Shown here one piece after another: positions 34,508 to 43,585 of a stretch of DNA of 64,000 bases. The translations under genes and the position numbers were made by a program. The stretch is from contig NZ_FTOG01000010.1 of NCBI RefSeq assembly GCF_900156655.1, positions 62,001-126,000 on the forward strand, in the 5' to 3' direction. Within the stretch, counting starts at the first letter, position 1. Each line of letters opens with the position of its first letter. Source of the stretch: Rhodobacter aestuarii (lineage in GTDB: Bacteria > Pseudomonadota > Alphaproteobacteria > Rhodobacterales > Rhodobacteraceae). The notes below the pieces were generated by a model. It made no database searches. It had not been told where the DNA came from and saw only the letters and a program-made list of their open reading frames with translations.

Positions 34508-36688
34508 CTATTCCGCTGACGTGGCGGTATTGCCCAAGAGCATCCGGCGTGGCGCTGGCGGGCTTGTAATCCCGCGCGCCGCCAAACTGGCGCGGGCAAG
34601 TTGCGTGAACCGCCGCCCGACAGCCCATTGTGCCGCCGGGACGGTGCGCAAAAGCGCGCGGTAGGTGTAGAACCCATCCGACATGCCAACGATCCCTTGA
34701 AGATCGACATCGCCACGCAGATCGGCCCCAAGATCGGAGGCTTTGAGTTGAGCAAAAGCCTCTTGCAAGGCGTCATGCACCGCCGCCACATCGTCCTCAG
34801 CGGCAATCGCGAATTCCGCGACATGGGCCGAGAAATCGCGGGTCATGTTCGACACGGTCGTGACCGAGGAAAACGGCACAATATGCAGTGTGCCATCTAG
34901 CGCACGCAGCCGGATGGATCGGATCGACACCCGCTCAACCCCGCCCGAAAGCCCGGCCACTTCCACGACATCGCCTTCGTTCACGGCGTTTTCGATCTGG
35001 ATGAAAATGCCGGTGATGATGTCTTGCACCAGTTTTTGTGCACCAAAGCCGACGGCAATGCCGACAACGCCAGCCCCGGCGAGGAGCGGTGCCACATCAA
35101 GCCCAAGCTGGGAGAGCGCCAGCATCACCGAGTTAATCACCACTGCGAGGCCAAAAGCATTGCGGAAAAGGCGCAACAGCGTGCGGCGGCGGTTATATTC
35201 ACGCCGTCCGGGAAGGGCGGCCATCAGCCAGCGGTCAAAGAGATTGGAAACCGCAAACCATAGCGCGGTGGCGCCTGCCAAAACCAAAAACGCAGAGGCC
35301 ACGCGCCAAAAGGCTCCTTTTACCGCGGCACTGCTGACCAAGGCGAAGAGGTCAATCACCCCCCAACCCGCCAGAAGGGCAACAACGGCAAAGGCCATCA
35401 GCCCCGCACTTGCAACTGCGCCAAGCGCTTGCAGCAAGGGTGTGGTGGCTGGGGGCGTTTCTGGCAGGGTTTGAAACGCGCCGTTTTGCGCGGCCATCAT
35501 CGCGGAAAGACCGCTTCTGTCCCAAAGCTCAAGCGCTGCCGCCACAAGGATCAGGGCGACAACCGTGCCGCCAAGCCCGGCCAGCACGATCTGCCCCGCC
35601 AAAGCGGGCATGGTGATGGCGACGAGCCATGCGTAAAGTGCAGCCACGCGCGCGGGCCAAGCCCATAGCCCGGGGGAGCGGGTGAGAAGCGCTGCGGCGC
35701 TGCGCGACAGATCTGGGGTGGCTGGCGCGGCCGGGTCAGGTCGCAGGTCGGTGGCACGATGCGCGCAGGCGGCTTTGACAACGCGCTGAATGCCCCAAAG
35801 CGCCGCCATCAGCGCGAGCGTTGCCACCAACACGCGGGTTGGCCGCAAGACGGCAAGGCCCGCAATTTCGCGCAGGCCCGGCGCGACAAACATCATCCCC
35901 TGCACGGTGATCCCAATTGGCACCACCGCGCTTTGATAGATCGCGCGTTGAAGCGGTGGGGCGACCCAAGACAGACTGCGCCCGCTTTCGGCTTCGGGGC
36001 TGGCGACAAGGGCGAGCACGATCCGGCTCAGCCCAAACAGCGCAAAGGCAGACAGATAGAGCGTTTGCAGGATGAAAAGCTGCCCTGTTAGGGCTGAAAG
36101 CCAGCTCGCTACGGTCAGGCCCACCGCCCAAGCCACGCCAAGGTTCACAAGCCGAAAGAGCGTGGCGACCAGTGTGCCTTGCACCTTCGCAAGCGTTCCG
36201 CGCTGGGCAATAGGGCGCTTGCGCCAGCGCGCAAAGAGGGCGCTGAGCGCAAGCGAGGTGCCCACGGTCACCACAATACTGGCGAGAAGCGAGGCCAGTT
36301 CTGCCCCGGCAAGGCCATTCCAAATCCGCGTGGTCAGTTCGCTAAGGGAATCTGCACTGGAAATCCGCGATAATTCGCGCGCGAGTGCTGTCATCTGTTC
36401 GCGCAGGGTCGCGGCAAGGTCATGGCCAAAGCCGGTGCCGATATCAAGCGCTTGGGAGGCGAGTGGCGCCGATGTGACCGGCGCCTCCTCCACGACAGGG
36501 GGTGCGACCTCCGGCGTGGTCGGTGTCGCGGCGCTCTCCGTTGTTTTGTCTGAAGATGCTGCGGCCTCAACTTCGGTGCTTTGTGTCGGAACGGCGGGCT
36601 CTGCCGTATTTTGGGCCAAGGCGGGCAGCGCCAGTGTCACGATCAGCGCAAGGCTGCTTATGGCAGGCAGGGTGCGCAATGTCTTCAT
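34508..36688 (-). CDS. Large MscS-type mechanosensitive channel protein
   Basis: A 726-residue protein with a Sec signal peptide (cleavage likely after ALA near residue 25), a low-complexity Ala/Pro/Thr/Glu-rich segment, and about ten membrane helices. The pore-lining helix and beta domain of MscS are seen in GIAVGFGAQKLVQDIITGIF followed by ENAVNEGDVVEVAGLSGGVE and TLHIVPFSSVTTVSNMTRDF. It would act in osmotic release at the inner membrane. GAGG precedes the ATG. It ends 6 bases from the convergent T6SS gene and has no evident link to it. Confidence 0.9.
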   Translation of the reverse strand: MKTLRTLPAISSLALIVTLALPALAQNTAEPAVPTQSTEVEAAASSDKTTESAATPTTPEVAPPVVEEAPVTSAPLASQALDIGTGFGHDLAATLREQMTALARELSRISSADSLSELTTRIWNGLAGAELASLLASIVVTVGTSLALSALFARWRKRPIAQRGTLAKVQGTLVATLFRLVNLGVAWAVGLTVASWLSALTGQLFILQTLYLSAFALFGLSRIVLALVASPEAESGRSLSWVAPPLQRAIYQSAVVPIGITVQGMMFVAPGLREIAGLAVLRPTRVLVATLALMAALWGIQRVVKAACAHRATDLRPDPAAPATPDLSRSAAALLTRSPGLWAWPARVAALYAWLVAITMPALAGQIVLAGLGGTVVALILVAAALELWDRSGLSAMMAAQNGAFQTLPETPPATTPLLQALGAVASAGLMAFAVVALLAGWGVIDLFALVSSAAVKGAFWRVASAFLVLAGATALWFAVSNLFDRWLMAALPGRREYNRRRTLLRLFRNAFGLAVVINSVMLALSQLGLDVAPLLAGAGVVGIAVGFGAQKLVQDIITGIFIQIENAVNEGDVVEVAGLSGGVERVSIRSIRLRALDGTLHIVPFSSVTTVSNMTRDFSAHVAEFAIAAEDDVAAVHDALQEAFAQLKASDLGADLRGDVDLQGIVGMSDGFYTYRALLRTVPAAQWAVGRRFTQLARASLAARGITSPPAPRRMLLGNTATSAE

Positions 36689-36960
36689 TCTTGGCCCTCT
36701 TTTCGCAAGTTTTTCATATTGCGGCGGTTCTGCGCGCCGCTTCTATCAGCATGGCCAAGCAATTGGGCTCCGTCAGCCCCTTTCCCTGCGGCAAACCACC
36801 CCGCATGCCAGCCAAGGTCTCAATTCTAAACGCGCCGCATCGCAGCAAGTTCCGTGTTTTCTCGGGAATGCCCGGATCTAGGGATCGTTTTGTGCGTCTG
36901 TGCGTTTCTCCTTGGGAGGCGCGGCGATCTGTGCGGCAGCGCAAAAAGAAGGAGATGCAG

Positions 36961-37971
36961 ATGCAATTAGGAATGATCGGTCTGGGCCGGATGGGGGCCA
37001 ATATGGTGCGCCGCTTGCAGGCCAAAGGGCAGGACTGCGTTGTCTATGACCTTGATGCGAGCGCTGTTGAAAAACTGGTGGCCGAGGGTGCAGCTGGCGC
37101 CGAAAGCATGGCTGATCTGGTCGCGCAGCTGACCCCGCCGCGGGCGATTTGGCTGATGCTGCCAGCTGCGATCACGGGGCAGGTGGCGCGCGAACTGGCG
37201 GGCCTCATGGAGCGGGGCGATGTGGTGATTGATGGTGGCAATTCCTTTTACCGCGATGCTGTCGATCTGGCCGCAGAACTGGCCCCGCAAGGGATTGAGG
37301 TGATTGATACCGGCACCAGTGGCGGCGTTTGGGGGCTGGAGCGGGGCTATTGTTTGATGATTGGCGGGCCAAAAGGGGCTGTTGAGCGGCTCGACCCGAT
37401 TTTTGCGGCCCTCGCGCCGGGCGATGAAACAGGGCAGGCGCATGACCCAGCCATCGGCACTGCGCCGCTCGGCTATTTGCATTGTGGGCCGACCGGGGCG
37501 GGGCATTTCGTGAAAATGGTCCACAATGGCATCGAATATGGCGTGATGGCCGCCTATGCCGAGGGGCTGAATGTTCTGGCAGCGGCCAATGATGGGGCTG
37601 CGAGCCGGGAAGCGGATGCCGAAACATCGCCGCTTTCTAACCCGGAATACTACCGCTTTGATATTGATCTGGCGGCGGTCACCGAGGTGTGGCGGCATTC
37701 GAGCGTGATCGGGTCTTGGCTTTTGGATCTGACCGCGCAGGCGCTCAAACACGAACCAAAGCTTGAATGCTTCGCGGGGCATGTATCGGATTCGGGCGAA
37801 GGGCGCTGGACGGTGCAGGCGGCGGTGGAAACTGGCGTTCCGGTGCCGGTTCTGTCATCGGCGCTGTTTTCGCGCTTTGCCTCGCGCGGCGAGGATGAAT
37901 TCGCCAATAAGGTGCTCTCGGCGATGCGCTACGCCTTTGGCGGGCATTTGGAGAAAACCGGCGCACAGTAG
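36961..37971 (+). CDS. gnd: 6-phosphogluconate dehydrogenase, decarboxylating (short NAD-type)
   Basis: A 336-residue protein of the short 6PGDH class. GMIGLGRMGANMVRRL is the nucleotide-binding loop, DGGNSFYRD and DTGTSGGVWGLERGYCLMIG are family signatures, and GHFVKMVHNGIEYG carries the catalytic Lys. It oxidises 6-phosphogluconate to ribulose-5-phosphate and CO2. ATG at 36961 is favoured over ATG at 36955 because GGAG ends 6 bases before the former but abuts the latter. Its 3' end forms part of a terminator hairpin. No zwf or pgl gene is adjacent. Confidence 0.92.
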   Translation: MQLGMIGLGRMGANMVRRLQAKGQDCVVYDLDASAVEKLVAEGAAGAESMADLVAQLTPPRAIWLMLPAAITGQVARELAGLMERGDVVIDGGNSFYRDAVDLAAELAPQGIEVIDTGTSGGVWGLERGYCLMIGGPKGAVERLDPIFAALAPGDETGQAHDPAIGTAPLGYLHCGPTGAGHFVKMVHNGIEYGVMAAYAEGLNVLAAANDGAASREADAETSPLSNPEYYRFDIDLAAVTEVWRHSSVIGSWLLDLTAQALKHEPKLECFAGHVSDSGEGRWTVQAAVETGVPVPVLSSALFSRFASRGEDEFANKVLSAMRYAFGGHLEKTGAQ

Positions 37972-37983
37972 CGCGCCGGTTTT
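37954..37983. terminator. Bidirectional terminator at the gnd stop codon
   Basis: AAAACCGGCGC (37954-37964) pairs with GCGCCGGTTTT (37973-37983), an 11-bp stem with an 8-base loop and A/T tracts on both sides. The gnd stop TAG (37969-37971) is in the loop. It serves the convergent gnd and trxB genes. Confidence 0.85.
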
Positions 37984-37994
37984 GGTGTTGCGGC

Positions 37995-38945
37995 TTACTC
38001 GGCCAGACCTTCGGCCGCGAGCCAGCGCTCGGCATCCAGCGCGGCCATGCAGCCCATGCCTGCCGAGGTCACGGCTTGGCGATAGACATGGTCGGTCAAA
38101 TCGCCCGCCGCAAACACACCGGCGATCGAGGTGCGGGTGGTGCCCGGCTCCACTTTCACATAGCCGCCGTGATGCAACTCTAGCTGGTCTTTCACCAGTT
38201 CAGACGCCGGGGCATGGCCAATCGCCACAAAGAAGCCGTCGCAAGCGATCTCGCTTTCGGCTCCGGTTTTGACGTTTTTCACCCGGCACCCGGTGACGCC
38301 CAAGGGCGCCTCGTTGCCCATCACTTCTTCGACGACGCTGTCCCAGACCACTTCGATCTTGGGGTTCTTCATCAGGCGCTCGATCAGGATCTTTTCTGCA
38401 CGGAAGCTGTCGCGGCGGTGGATCACCGTCACTTTGGTGGCGAAATTGGTCAAGAACATCGCCTCTTCCACAGCGGCATTGCCGCCGCCAACGACGACCA
38501 CCTCTTTGCCGCGATAGAAGAACCCGTCACAGGTCGCACAGGCGGAAACGCCAAAGCCTTGGAACTTTTGTTCGGAGGGAAGGCCCAGCCAGCGCGCCTG
38601 CGCCCCGGTCGCCAGAATCACCGAATCGGCGACATATTCCGTGCCCGAATCGCCCACAGCGGTGAACGGACGGTTGCCCAGATCAAGCGAGGTGATCAGA
38701 TCGGAAATCACCTCAGCCCCCATCGCGCGGGCATGTTCTTCCATCTGCATCATCAGATCGGGGCCTTGCACCTCGGTGCGGCCGGGCCAGTTTTCCACTT
38801 CGGTGGTGATGGTCAGCTGCCCGCCGGGCTGCATCCCTTGCACCAAAACCGGGTTCAGCATCGCGCGCGAGGCATAGACCGCTGCGGTATATCCTGCAGG
38901 GCCGGAGCCAATGATCAGCACCTTCGTCCGCTTCGTCTCGCCCAT
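37995..38945 (-). CDS. trxB: Thioredoxin-disulfide reductase
   Basis: A 316-residue flavoprotein of the usual TrxB length. FAD-binding [10 protein letters not shown] is near the N-terminus, the redox pair Cys136/Cys139 is in ACATCDGFF, and the NADPH loop is [23 protein letters not shown] is the C-terminal FAD motif. It transfers electrons from NADPH to thioredoxin. AAGGAG lies 6 bases before the ATG. It is divergent from an Lrp-family regulator. Confidence 0.96.
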   Translation of the reverse strand: MGETKRTKVLIIGSGPAGYTAAVYASRAMLNPVLVQGMQPGGQLTITTEVENWPGRTEVQGPDLMMQMEEHARAMGAEVISDLITSLDLGNRPFTAVGDSGTEYVADSVILATGAQARWLGLPSEQKFQGFGVSACATCDGFFYRGKEVVVVGGGNAAVEEAMFLTNFATKVTVIHRRDSFRAEKILIERLMKNPKIEVVWDSVVEEVMGNEAPLGVTGCRVKNVKTGAESEIACDGFFVAIGHAPASELVKDQLELHHGGYVKVEPGTTRTSIAGVFAAGDLTDHVYRQAVTSAGMGCMAALDAERWLAAEGLAE

Positions 38946-39071
38946 GATCCGCTCCTTTGTTTGTCTGCGCTCATATAAGCGGCAGGCGCCCTTTGTGAAA
39001 GCCCCCGGGGGTTTGCGATGTGGTTTGCGGGGCCGCAAGTGCCGATTGCGCTTGCGCCTGCGCGCGCGAAA

Positions 39072-39079
39072 CAATATTG
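39072..39079. promoter_or_regulatory. Short palindrome CAATATTG between trxB and the Lrp gene
   Basis: CAATATTG is flanked by GCGC-like bases on both sides (GCGAAACAATATTGCGC), 50 bases before the Lrp-family start. A candidate autoregulatory site; weak support. Confidence 0.25.
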
Positions 39080-39128
39080 CGCCCAAAGGCGCCACTCGAT
39101 AAGGTTCGCACAACCAAGGAGGGAAACC

Positions 39129-39629
39129 ATGGGCACGAGCAAGCTCGACGAGATCGACCGGAAGATTCTGGCCGAGCTTCAGGCTGATGGGCGCATGACC
39201 AACGTGGAACTGGCCAAAAGGGTGGGGATTTCTGCGCCGCCGTGTTTGCGCCGGGTCCGGACCTTGGAAGAGGCAGGCTACATTCGCGGCTATCATGCCG
39301 ATGTGAACCCGCGCGAATTGGGTTTTGAAGTGCAGGTCTTTGCAATGGTGCGGCTGCACAGCCAAGCCGAAGCGGATCTGAGCGCCTTTGAAGCGCGCTG
39401 TCGGGCTTGGCCCTTGGTACGCGAGTGCCACATGCTCAACGGCGAGATCGATTTTGTGCTGAAATGCGCGGCTCCCGATCTAAGCACCTTCCAAAACTTC
39501 CTGACCGGTGAATTGACTGCGGCCGACAATGTGGCGAGCGTGAAAACCTCGCTGGTGATCCGCTGCGCCAAAGATGAGCCGGGCGTGCCCTTTGACGTGC
39601 TTGAAGAGCGGTTGGCCAAGCTGGCGTAA
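39129..39629 (+). CDS. Lrp/AsnC-family transcriptional regulator
   Basis: A 166-residue protein. The N-terminal HTH ([20 protein letters not shown] and [16 protein letters not shown]) is followed by a RAM/AsnC ligand-binding domain with [29 protein letters not shown] lies before the ATG at 39129; a longer in-frame reading has no ribosome site. Such regulators respond to amino acids. The divergent trxB is a conserved type of neighbour but may not be its target. A terminator follows. Confidence 0.93.
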   Translation: MGTSKLDEIDRKILAELQADGRMTNVELAKRVGISAPPCLRRVRTLEEAGYIRGYHADVNPRELGFEVQVFAMVRLHSQAEADLSAFEARCRAWPLVRECHMLNGEIDFVLKCAAPDLSTFQNFLTGELTAADNVASVKTSLVIRCAKDEPGVPFDVLEERLAKLA

Positions 39630-39663
39630 GCCGCTTTCATCTCGGGATATCTGAACAAAGACG

Positions 39664-39690
39664 AAGGGCCCCGCTTTGGAGGCCCTTTTC
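39664..39690 (+). terminator. Terminator after the Lrp-family gene
   Basis: AAGGGCC (39664-39670) pairs with GGCCCTT (39681-39687), extended by an inner CC/GG pair, followed by TTC. It lies between the convergent Lrp and oxidoreductase genes. Confidence 0.75.
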
Positions 39691-39699
39691 ATTTGGCTT

Positions 39700-40671
39700 T
39701 CAAACTTCGCCCGCGCGGACCATGTCGATCATCGCTTGGCCTTTTTGCGCGTCTTCCAGCATCCACGGATAGGGCGCTCCGTCGCGGATATGGGCGACGA
39801 AGGCTTCCACCTGCAGCACATATTGGTTCACACCGGGAAAGCGATGGGTCTCGGTGGTGGTTTTCGTGTGCAAATGCACCTGCGCCTCGCCAAAGACATT
39901 GGCGTTGAAGGGCGCGGTCAGCGTGATGCGCCCGCTCTCGCCTTGGAACGTTACCTCTTGGCGCGCAAAAAGGCGCGTTGCGGTGAGCGCGGCATAGCTG
40001 AACTGGCCACCAGGCCCCGCCATTTCCCCCCGCACTTGGGTGAAGGTATCGACCCCGTTTTCGCGTTTGATGAGTGCACTCATTTCCACAGGTTCTGCGC
40101 GGGCGGCAAAGCGCACCGAGGAATAAGCATATACCCCGATATCCGGGATCGAGCCGCCGCCGACATCGGCGCGGTTGCGGATGTTGTTCGGGTCTGGGTT
40201 GTCATAGGTGAAAGCGACATCGGCATGGCGCAATTGCCCGATCCGCCCTTCATCAAGCCAGCGCCGCACCAACTGCCATTGGGGATGGTGCACGATCATA
40301 TAGGCTTCGGTCGCGAATTTGCCCGATGCATCGCGCGCGGCGATCAGCCGGTCGATCTCTGCCGCGGTCATCGCGAGCGGCTTTTCAATCAACACGTGTT
40401 TGCCTGCCGCGAGCGCCTTGAGGCCCCATTCGATATGCAGCGTGTTGGGCAGCGGAATATAGACCGCCTCAATGCTGGGGTCAGCGAGCAGCGCATCGTA
40501 GTTGCTATGAACCGCCAGTCCCGGTGCGAAGGCTTCAAATCGGGCGGCTTTTTCCGGCGAAGAGGTGGCAAGGGCCGCAAGCCGCGCGCCTTTGGCGGCG
40601 TGGATCGCGGGCCCCATATGTTCGGCGGCAAAATTCGCCGCGCCAAGAATGCCCCAATTCATCGGCTCCAT
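39700..40671 (-). CDS. Gfo/Idh/MocA-family oxidoreductase
   Basis: A 323-residue NAD(P)-dependent protein. The Rossmann loop is WGILGAANFAAEHMGP, followed by the family's YIPLPNTLHIEWGLKALAAGKHVLIEKPLA, with the conserved EKP. GGSIPDIGVYAYSSVRFA carries the usual central Asp/Tyr. It oxidises or reduces a sugar or polyol; the substrate cannot be read. GGAGGG lies before the ATG at 40671. It stands alone, between the Lrp gene and rpoH. Confidence 0.9.
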   Translation of the reverse strand: MEPMNWGILGAANFAAEHMGPAIHAAKGARLAALATSSPEKAARFEAFAPGLAVHSNYDALLADPSIEAVYIPLPNTLHIEWGLKALAAGKHVLIEKPLAMTAAEIDRLIAARDASGKFATEAYMIVHHPQWQLVRRWLDEGRIGQLRHADVAFTYDNPDPNNIRNRADVGGGSIPDIGVYAYSSVRFAARAEPVEMSALIKRENGVDTFTQVRGEMAGPGGQFSYAALTATRLFARQEVTFQGESGRITLTAPFNANVFGEAQVHLHTKTTTETHRFPGVNQYVLQVEAFVAHIRDGAPYPWMLEDAQKGQAMIDMVRAGEV

Positions 40672-40733
40672 CGCGCCCTCCTGTCTTCATGTTTCCCGAA
40701 AGCTAGGCCGGGGCATGGGGGCGGCAAGGGCGC

Positions 40734-41633
40734 TTAGTCGCTGAGCGGCATGCCCTTTTCTTTGGCGAGCGCTTTCATCCGGCCTTGCAGCTTTTCAAAG
40801 GCGCGCACTTCAATCTGGCGGATGCGTTCGCGGCTAACCTCATATTGGCCAGAAAGTTCTTCCAGCGTCACCGGGTCGTCACGCAGCCGCCGCGCCATCA
40901 AGATATCACGCTCGCGCTCGTTGAGCACATCCATCGCCGCAACGAGCATCGCGCGGCGCGCCTCTAGCTCATCAGCTTCGGCATAGGCTTCGGCTTGGTC
41001 GGCGGTTTCATCCTCCAGCCAATCTTGCCATTGCGTCGCGCTTTCGCCATCGGACGAGCCGATTTGCGCATTGAGCGAGGCATCCGAACCAGCCAAGCGG
41101 CGGTTCATCTCCACCACATCGGCTTCGGTGACGTTCAGGTCTTTGGCGATTTGGGCGACTGTATCGGGGCGCAGATCGCCATCTTCCAGCGCGCCAATTT
41201 TGGATTTGGCCTTGCGCAGGTTGAAAAACAGCTTCTTTTGCGCGGAGGTGGTGCCAAGTTTCACCAAGCTCCAAGACCGCAGGATATATTCCTGAATCGC
41301 GGCGCGGATCCACCACATCGCATAGGTGGCGAGCCGGAAGCCGCGCTCCGGATCAAAGCGCTTCACGGCCTGCATCAGGCCCACATTGGCCTCAGAAATC
41401 ACTTCCGCCTGCGGCAGACCATAGCCGCGGTATCCCATCGCGATTTTTGCCGCGAGCCGCAAATGCGAGGTCACAAGCTTATGGGCAGAAGCGGAATCTT
41501 GGTGGTCAACCCAAGCTTTTGCCAGCATGTATTCCTCTTCCGGTTCCAGAAGCGGAAACTTCCGGATCTCCTGCAAATAGCGGTTCAGACCCTGTTCTGG
41601 ACTGGGGGCTGGCAGGTTGGCATAGGTGCTCAT
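40734..41633 (-). CDS. rpoH: RNA polymerase sigma-32 (heat-shock) factor
   Basis: A 299-residue sigma70-family factor. Region 2 includes SHLRLAAKIAMGYRGYGLP and YAMWWIRAAIQEYILRSWSL; the RpoH box has KKLFFNLRKAKSKI; region 4 ends with VSRERIRQIEVRAFEKLQ. It directs transcription of heat-shock and, in this group, also oxidative-stress genes. Related bacteria often have two rpoH paralogues, so a second copy may exist elsewhere. Terminator and promoter elements around it are not obvious. Confidence 0.95.
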   Translation of the reverse strand: MSTYANLPAPSPEQGLNRYLQEIRKFPLLEPEEEYMLAKAWVDHQDSASAHKLVTSHLRLAAKIAMGYRGYGLPQAEVISEANVGLMQAVKRFDPERGFRLATYAMWWIRAAIQEYILRSWSLVKLGTTSAQKKLFFNLRKAKSKIGALEDGDLRPDTVAQIAKDLNVTEADVVEMNRRLAGSDASLNAQIGSSDGESATQWQDWLEDETADQAEAYAEADELEARRAMLVAAMDVLNERERDILMARRLRDDPVTLEELSGQYEVSRERIRQIEVRAFEKLQGRMKALAKEKGMPLSD

Positions 41634-41783
41634 GCGTGCTCATTCCTCCTTCGGCCCCGATAAATGGGGCGAGACGGCCCGCCTTTCAAGGGCTTGCGGC
41701 TGCGGGGCCTTCTTTACAGGAACCTGAACGGAGCATGAACCCGTTTCCGCCGCATCGCAAGCTTCGTTGACGCAACTGTGAGC

Positions 41784-42827
41784 CTAGCGGGCCTGGGCCC
41801 CCGCGCGCAAAATGGCCTGCAAGGCTTCAAAATCAGCGGGCAGGGGGGAGGTGAAGCTGAGTTCTTCACCCGTCACCGGATGGGTGAAGCCCAGCGTGGC
41901 CGCATGCAGCGCTTGGCGCGGGAAACTGGCCACGGCTTGCGCTGCCGCCTCGCCAATGATCCGCACCGGCAGTTTGCGCTTGCCGCCATAGGTCGGGTCG
42001 CCCACCAGCCCGTGGCCTACATGGGACATATGCACCCGAATTTGATGCGTGCGCCCGGTTTCCAGCCAGCAATCCACCAGCGACGCGACGCCGGCAAACT
42101 CTTCCACCACCCGCGCGCGGGTCACCGCATGACGCCCGCCGGAGAAAAGTACTGCTTGGCGTTGCCGATCCGTCGGGTGGCGCGCAAGTTGCGAGGTGAT
42201 CTTGAGGATATTTCCGCCCTCGAAACTCACGCCACGAATCCCGCGCAGGCGCGGATCGGCGGCAGAAGGCACGCCGTAAACCAGCGCGCTATATTGGCGG
42301 TGCACCGTGTGCTTTTCAAATTGTGCGGCCAGCCCATGATGCGCGCGGTCGGATTTTGCGACCACCAACAGGCCAGAGGTGTCTTTGTCGATCCGGTGCA
42401 CAATGCCGGGCCGCGCCTCGCCGCCAATGCCGGAAAGATTGCCGCCAAAATGGTGCAAAAGCGCATTGACCAAGGTGCCATCTTCGGAGCCCGGTGCCGG
42501 ATGCACCACCATGCCCGCGGGTTTGTCGATCACGATCAGATCGTCATCTTCCCAAAGCACGGTGAGCGGAATGTCTTGCGCGACCGTTTCCACCGCGCGT
42601 GGGGGCTCTAATGCGATCGTGTAGACCTCGCCGGGGACGACCTTGGCTTTGATCTCAGTCACCGGAGTGCCATCGCGGGTCACCGCGCCTTCCGCGATCA
42701 GCTTGGCAAGACGCGAGCGCGAGAGTGCGGCTTCTTCTGGCACAAGGGCCGCCAATGCCTTATCAAGCCGGTCGGCGGGGTTTTCGCCGATTTCGATGTG
42801 CAGGAGCTGCGACGCGATGTCCGACAT
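41784..42827 (-). CDS. rluD: RluD-type 23S rRNA pseudouridine synthase
   Basis: A 347-residue RluA/RluD-family protein. An S4 RNA-binding domain (ALSRSRLAKLIAEGAVTRDG) is followed by the catalytic domain with Asp147 in HRIDKDTSGLLVVAKSD. GRTHQIRVHMSHVGHGLVGD is the second signature. GGAAGG lies before the ATG at 42827. Its first codons overlap, head to head, the start of the small membrane protein on the other strand. Which uridines it modifies cannot be told exactly; RluD is the best match by length and domains. Confidence 0.92.
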   Translation of the reverse strand: MSDIASQLLHIEIGENPADRLDKALAALVPEEAALSRSRLAKLIAEGAVTRDGTPVTEIKAKVVPGEVYTIALEPPRAVETVAQDIPLTVLWEDDDLIVIDKPAGMVVHPAPGSEDGTLVNALLHHFGGNLSGIGGEARPGIVHRIDKDTSGLLVVAKSDRAHHGLAAQFEKHTVHRQYSALVYGVPSAADPRLRGIRGVSFEGGNILKITSQLARHPTDRQRQAVLFSGGRHAVTRARVVEEFAGVASLVDCWLETGRTHQIRVHMSHVGHGLVGDPTYGGKRKLPVRIIGEAAAQAVASFPRQALHAATLGFTHPVTGEELSFTSPLPADFEALQAILRAGAQAR

Positions 42828-43119
42828 GATGCCTTCCGATCCGGCCCCGCCGCCCGAGGTGAGGTTTCTGAAATTGCTAACCACCACCTTGGCGGGTGTG
42901 ATGATCGTGGGCCTTGTAACGATCATCGGGCTGCTTGTCACGCGGCTGCCGAAAGGGCCGGTCTTGCCAGAGCTTCCCGCGCGGATTGCCTTGCCCGAGG
43001 GCGTGAAGGCCGAGACGGTGACCTTTGGCAAAGGCTTCACCGTGGTGGTGAGCGACACGGGGCGAGTGCTTGTCTATCGCCCCGATGGCGCCTTGGTACA
43101 GGACGTGCCGCTGCAATAA
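42817..43119 (+). CDS. Small single-membrane-span protein (DUF6476-like)
   Basis: A 100-residue protein. After about 14 residues rich in Pro/Met/Asp comes VRFLKLLTTTLAGVMIVGLV and a single membrane helix, then a short beta-rich domain (ETVTFGKGFTVVVSDTGRVL) likely in the periplasm. AGGAG lies 10 bases before the ATG at 42817; ATG at 42826 or 42829 is possible. Similar small proteins follow rluD in this family of bacteria. The function is unknown. Its start overlaps rluD by 11 bases on the opposite strand. Confidence 0.75.
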   Translation: MSDMMPSDPAPPPEVRFLKLLTTTLAGVMIVGLVTIIGLLVTRLPKGPVLPELPARIALPEGVKAETVTFGKGFTVVVSDTGRVLVYRPDGALVQDVPLQ

Positions 43120-43141
43120 CGGCTTTCGCCTTTGCCAAAAG

Positions 43142-43175
43142 AAAAGCGCCTCACGCATAGTGCGGAGGCGCTTTT
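43142..43175. terminator. Bidirectional terminator
   Basis: AAAAGCGCCTC (43142-43152) pairs with GAGGCGCTTTT (43165-43175), with an inner CGCA/TGCG extension. A strong stem with A and T tracts on both sides, between the convergent DUF6476-like and ubiK genes. Confidence 0.9.
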
Positions 43176-43212
43176 ATGTTTGGCTTTGCCGCCCGGCAGC
43201 GGCGCGCTTGAT

Positions 43213-43452
43213 TTACTTCGCTTCGAGCGCGTCGAGGCGGGCTTTGAGCGCTTCGTTTTCTTCGCGGGCTTTGATCGCCATCGCTTTGACCGCGTCAAAC
43301 TCTTCGCGGGTCACAAAATCGCGCTCGGCCAGCCAGCGGTCCATCCAGCTTTTCATCGCGGTTTCGGCTTCGGTCTTGGCACCTTGCGCCACACCCATCG
43401 CATTGGTCATCAGCTTCGACATTTCGTCGAAAATCTTGTTCGGAGCTTCCAT
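43213..43452 (-). CDS. ubiK: UbiK-family ubiquinone biosynthesis accessory factor
   Basis: A 79-residue, highly helical protein with a C-terminal coiled coil (FDAVKAMAIKAREENEALKA) and an N-terminal amphipathic segment (KIFDEMSKLMTNAM). This is the YqiC/BMFP pattern, known as UbiK, which helps the aerobic ubiquinone-making complex. The ATG at 43452 is supported by GAAGGG upstream; a longer reading would extend into the lgt start. It is divergent from lgt. Confidence 0.85.
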   Translation of the reverse strand: MEAPNKIFDEMSKLMTNAMGVAQGAKTEAETAMKSWMDRWLAERDFVTREEFDAVKAMAIKAREENEALKARLDALEAK

Positions 43453-43585
43453 CGCGTTTCCCTTCTGCACCCCGGGACTTGGCCCGACTTGCCCCCTATA
43501 TGGTCTGCGCGGCGCGCCAAGACAAGGTTGACTTCGCCGCAAGCTGCGGGCCTTTTGGCGGCGCGGCAGATGAGATGAGGCCCCG

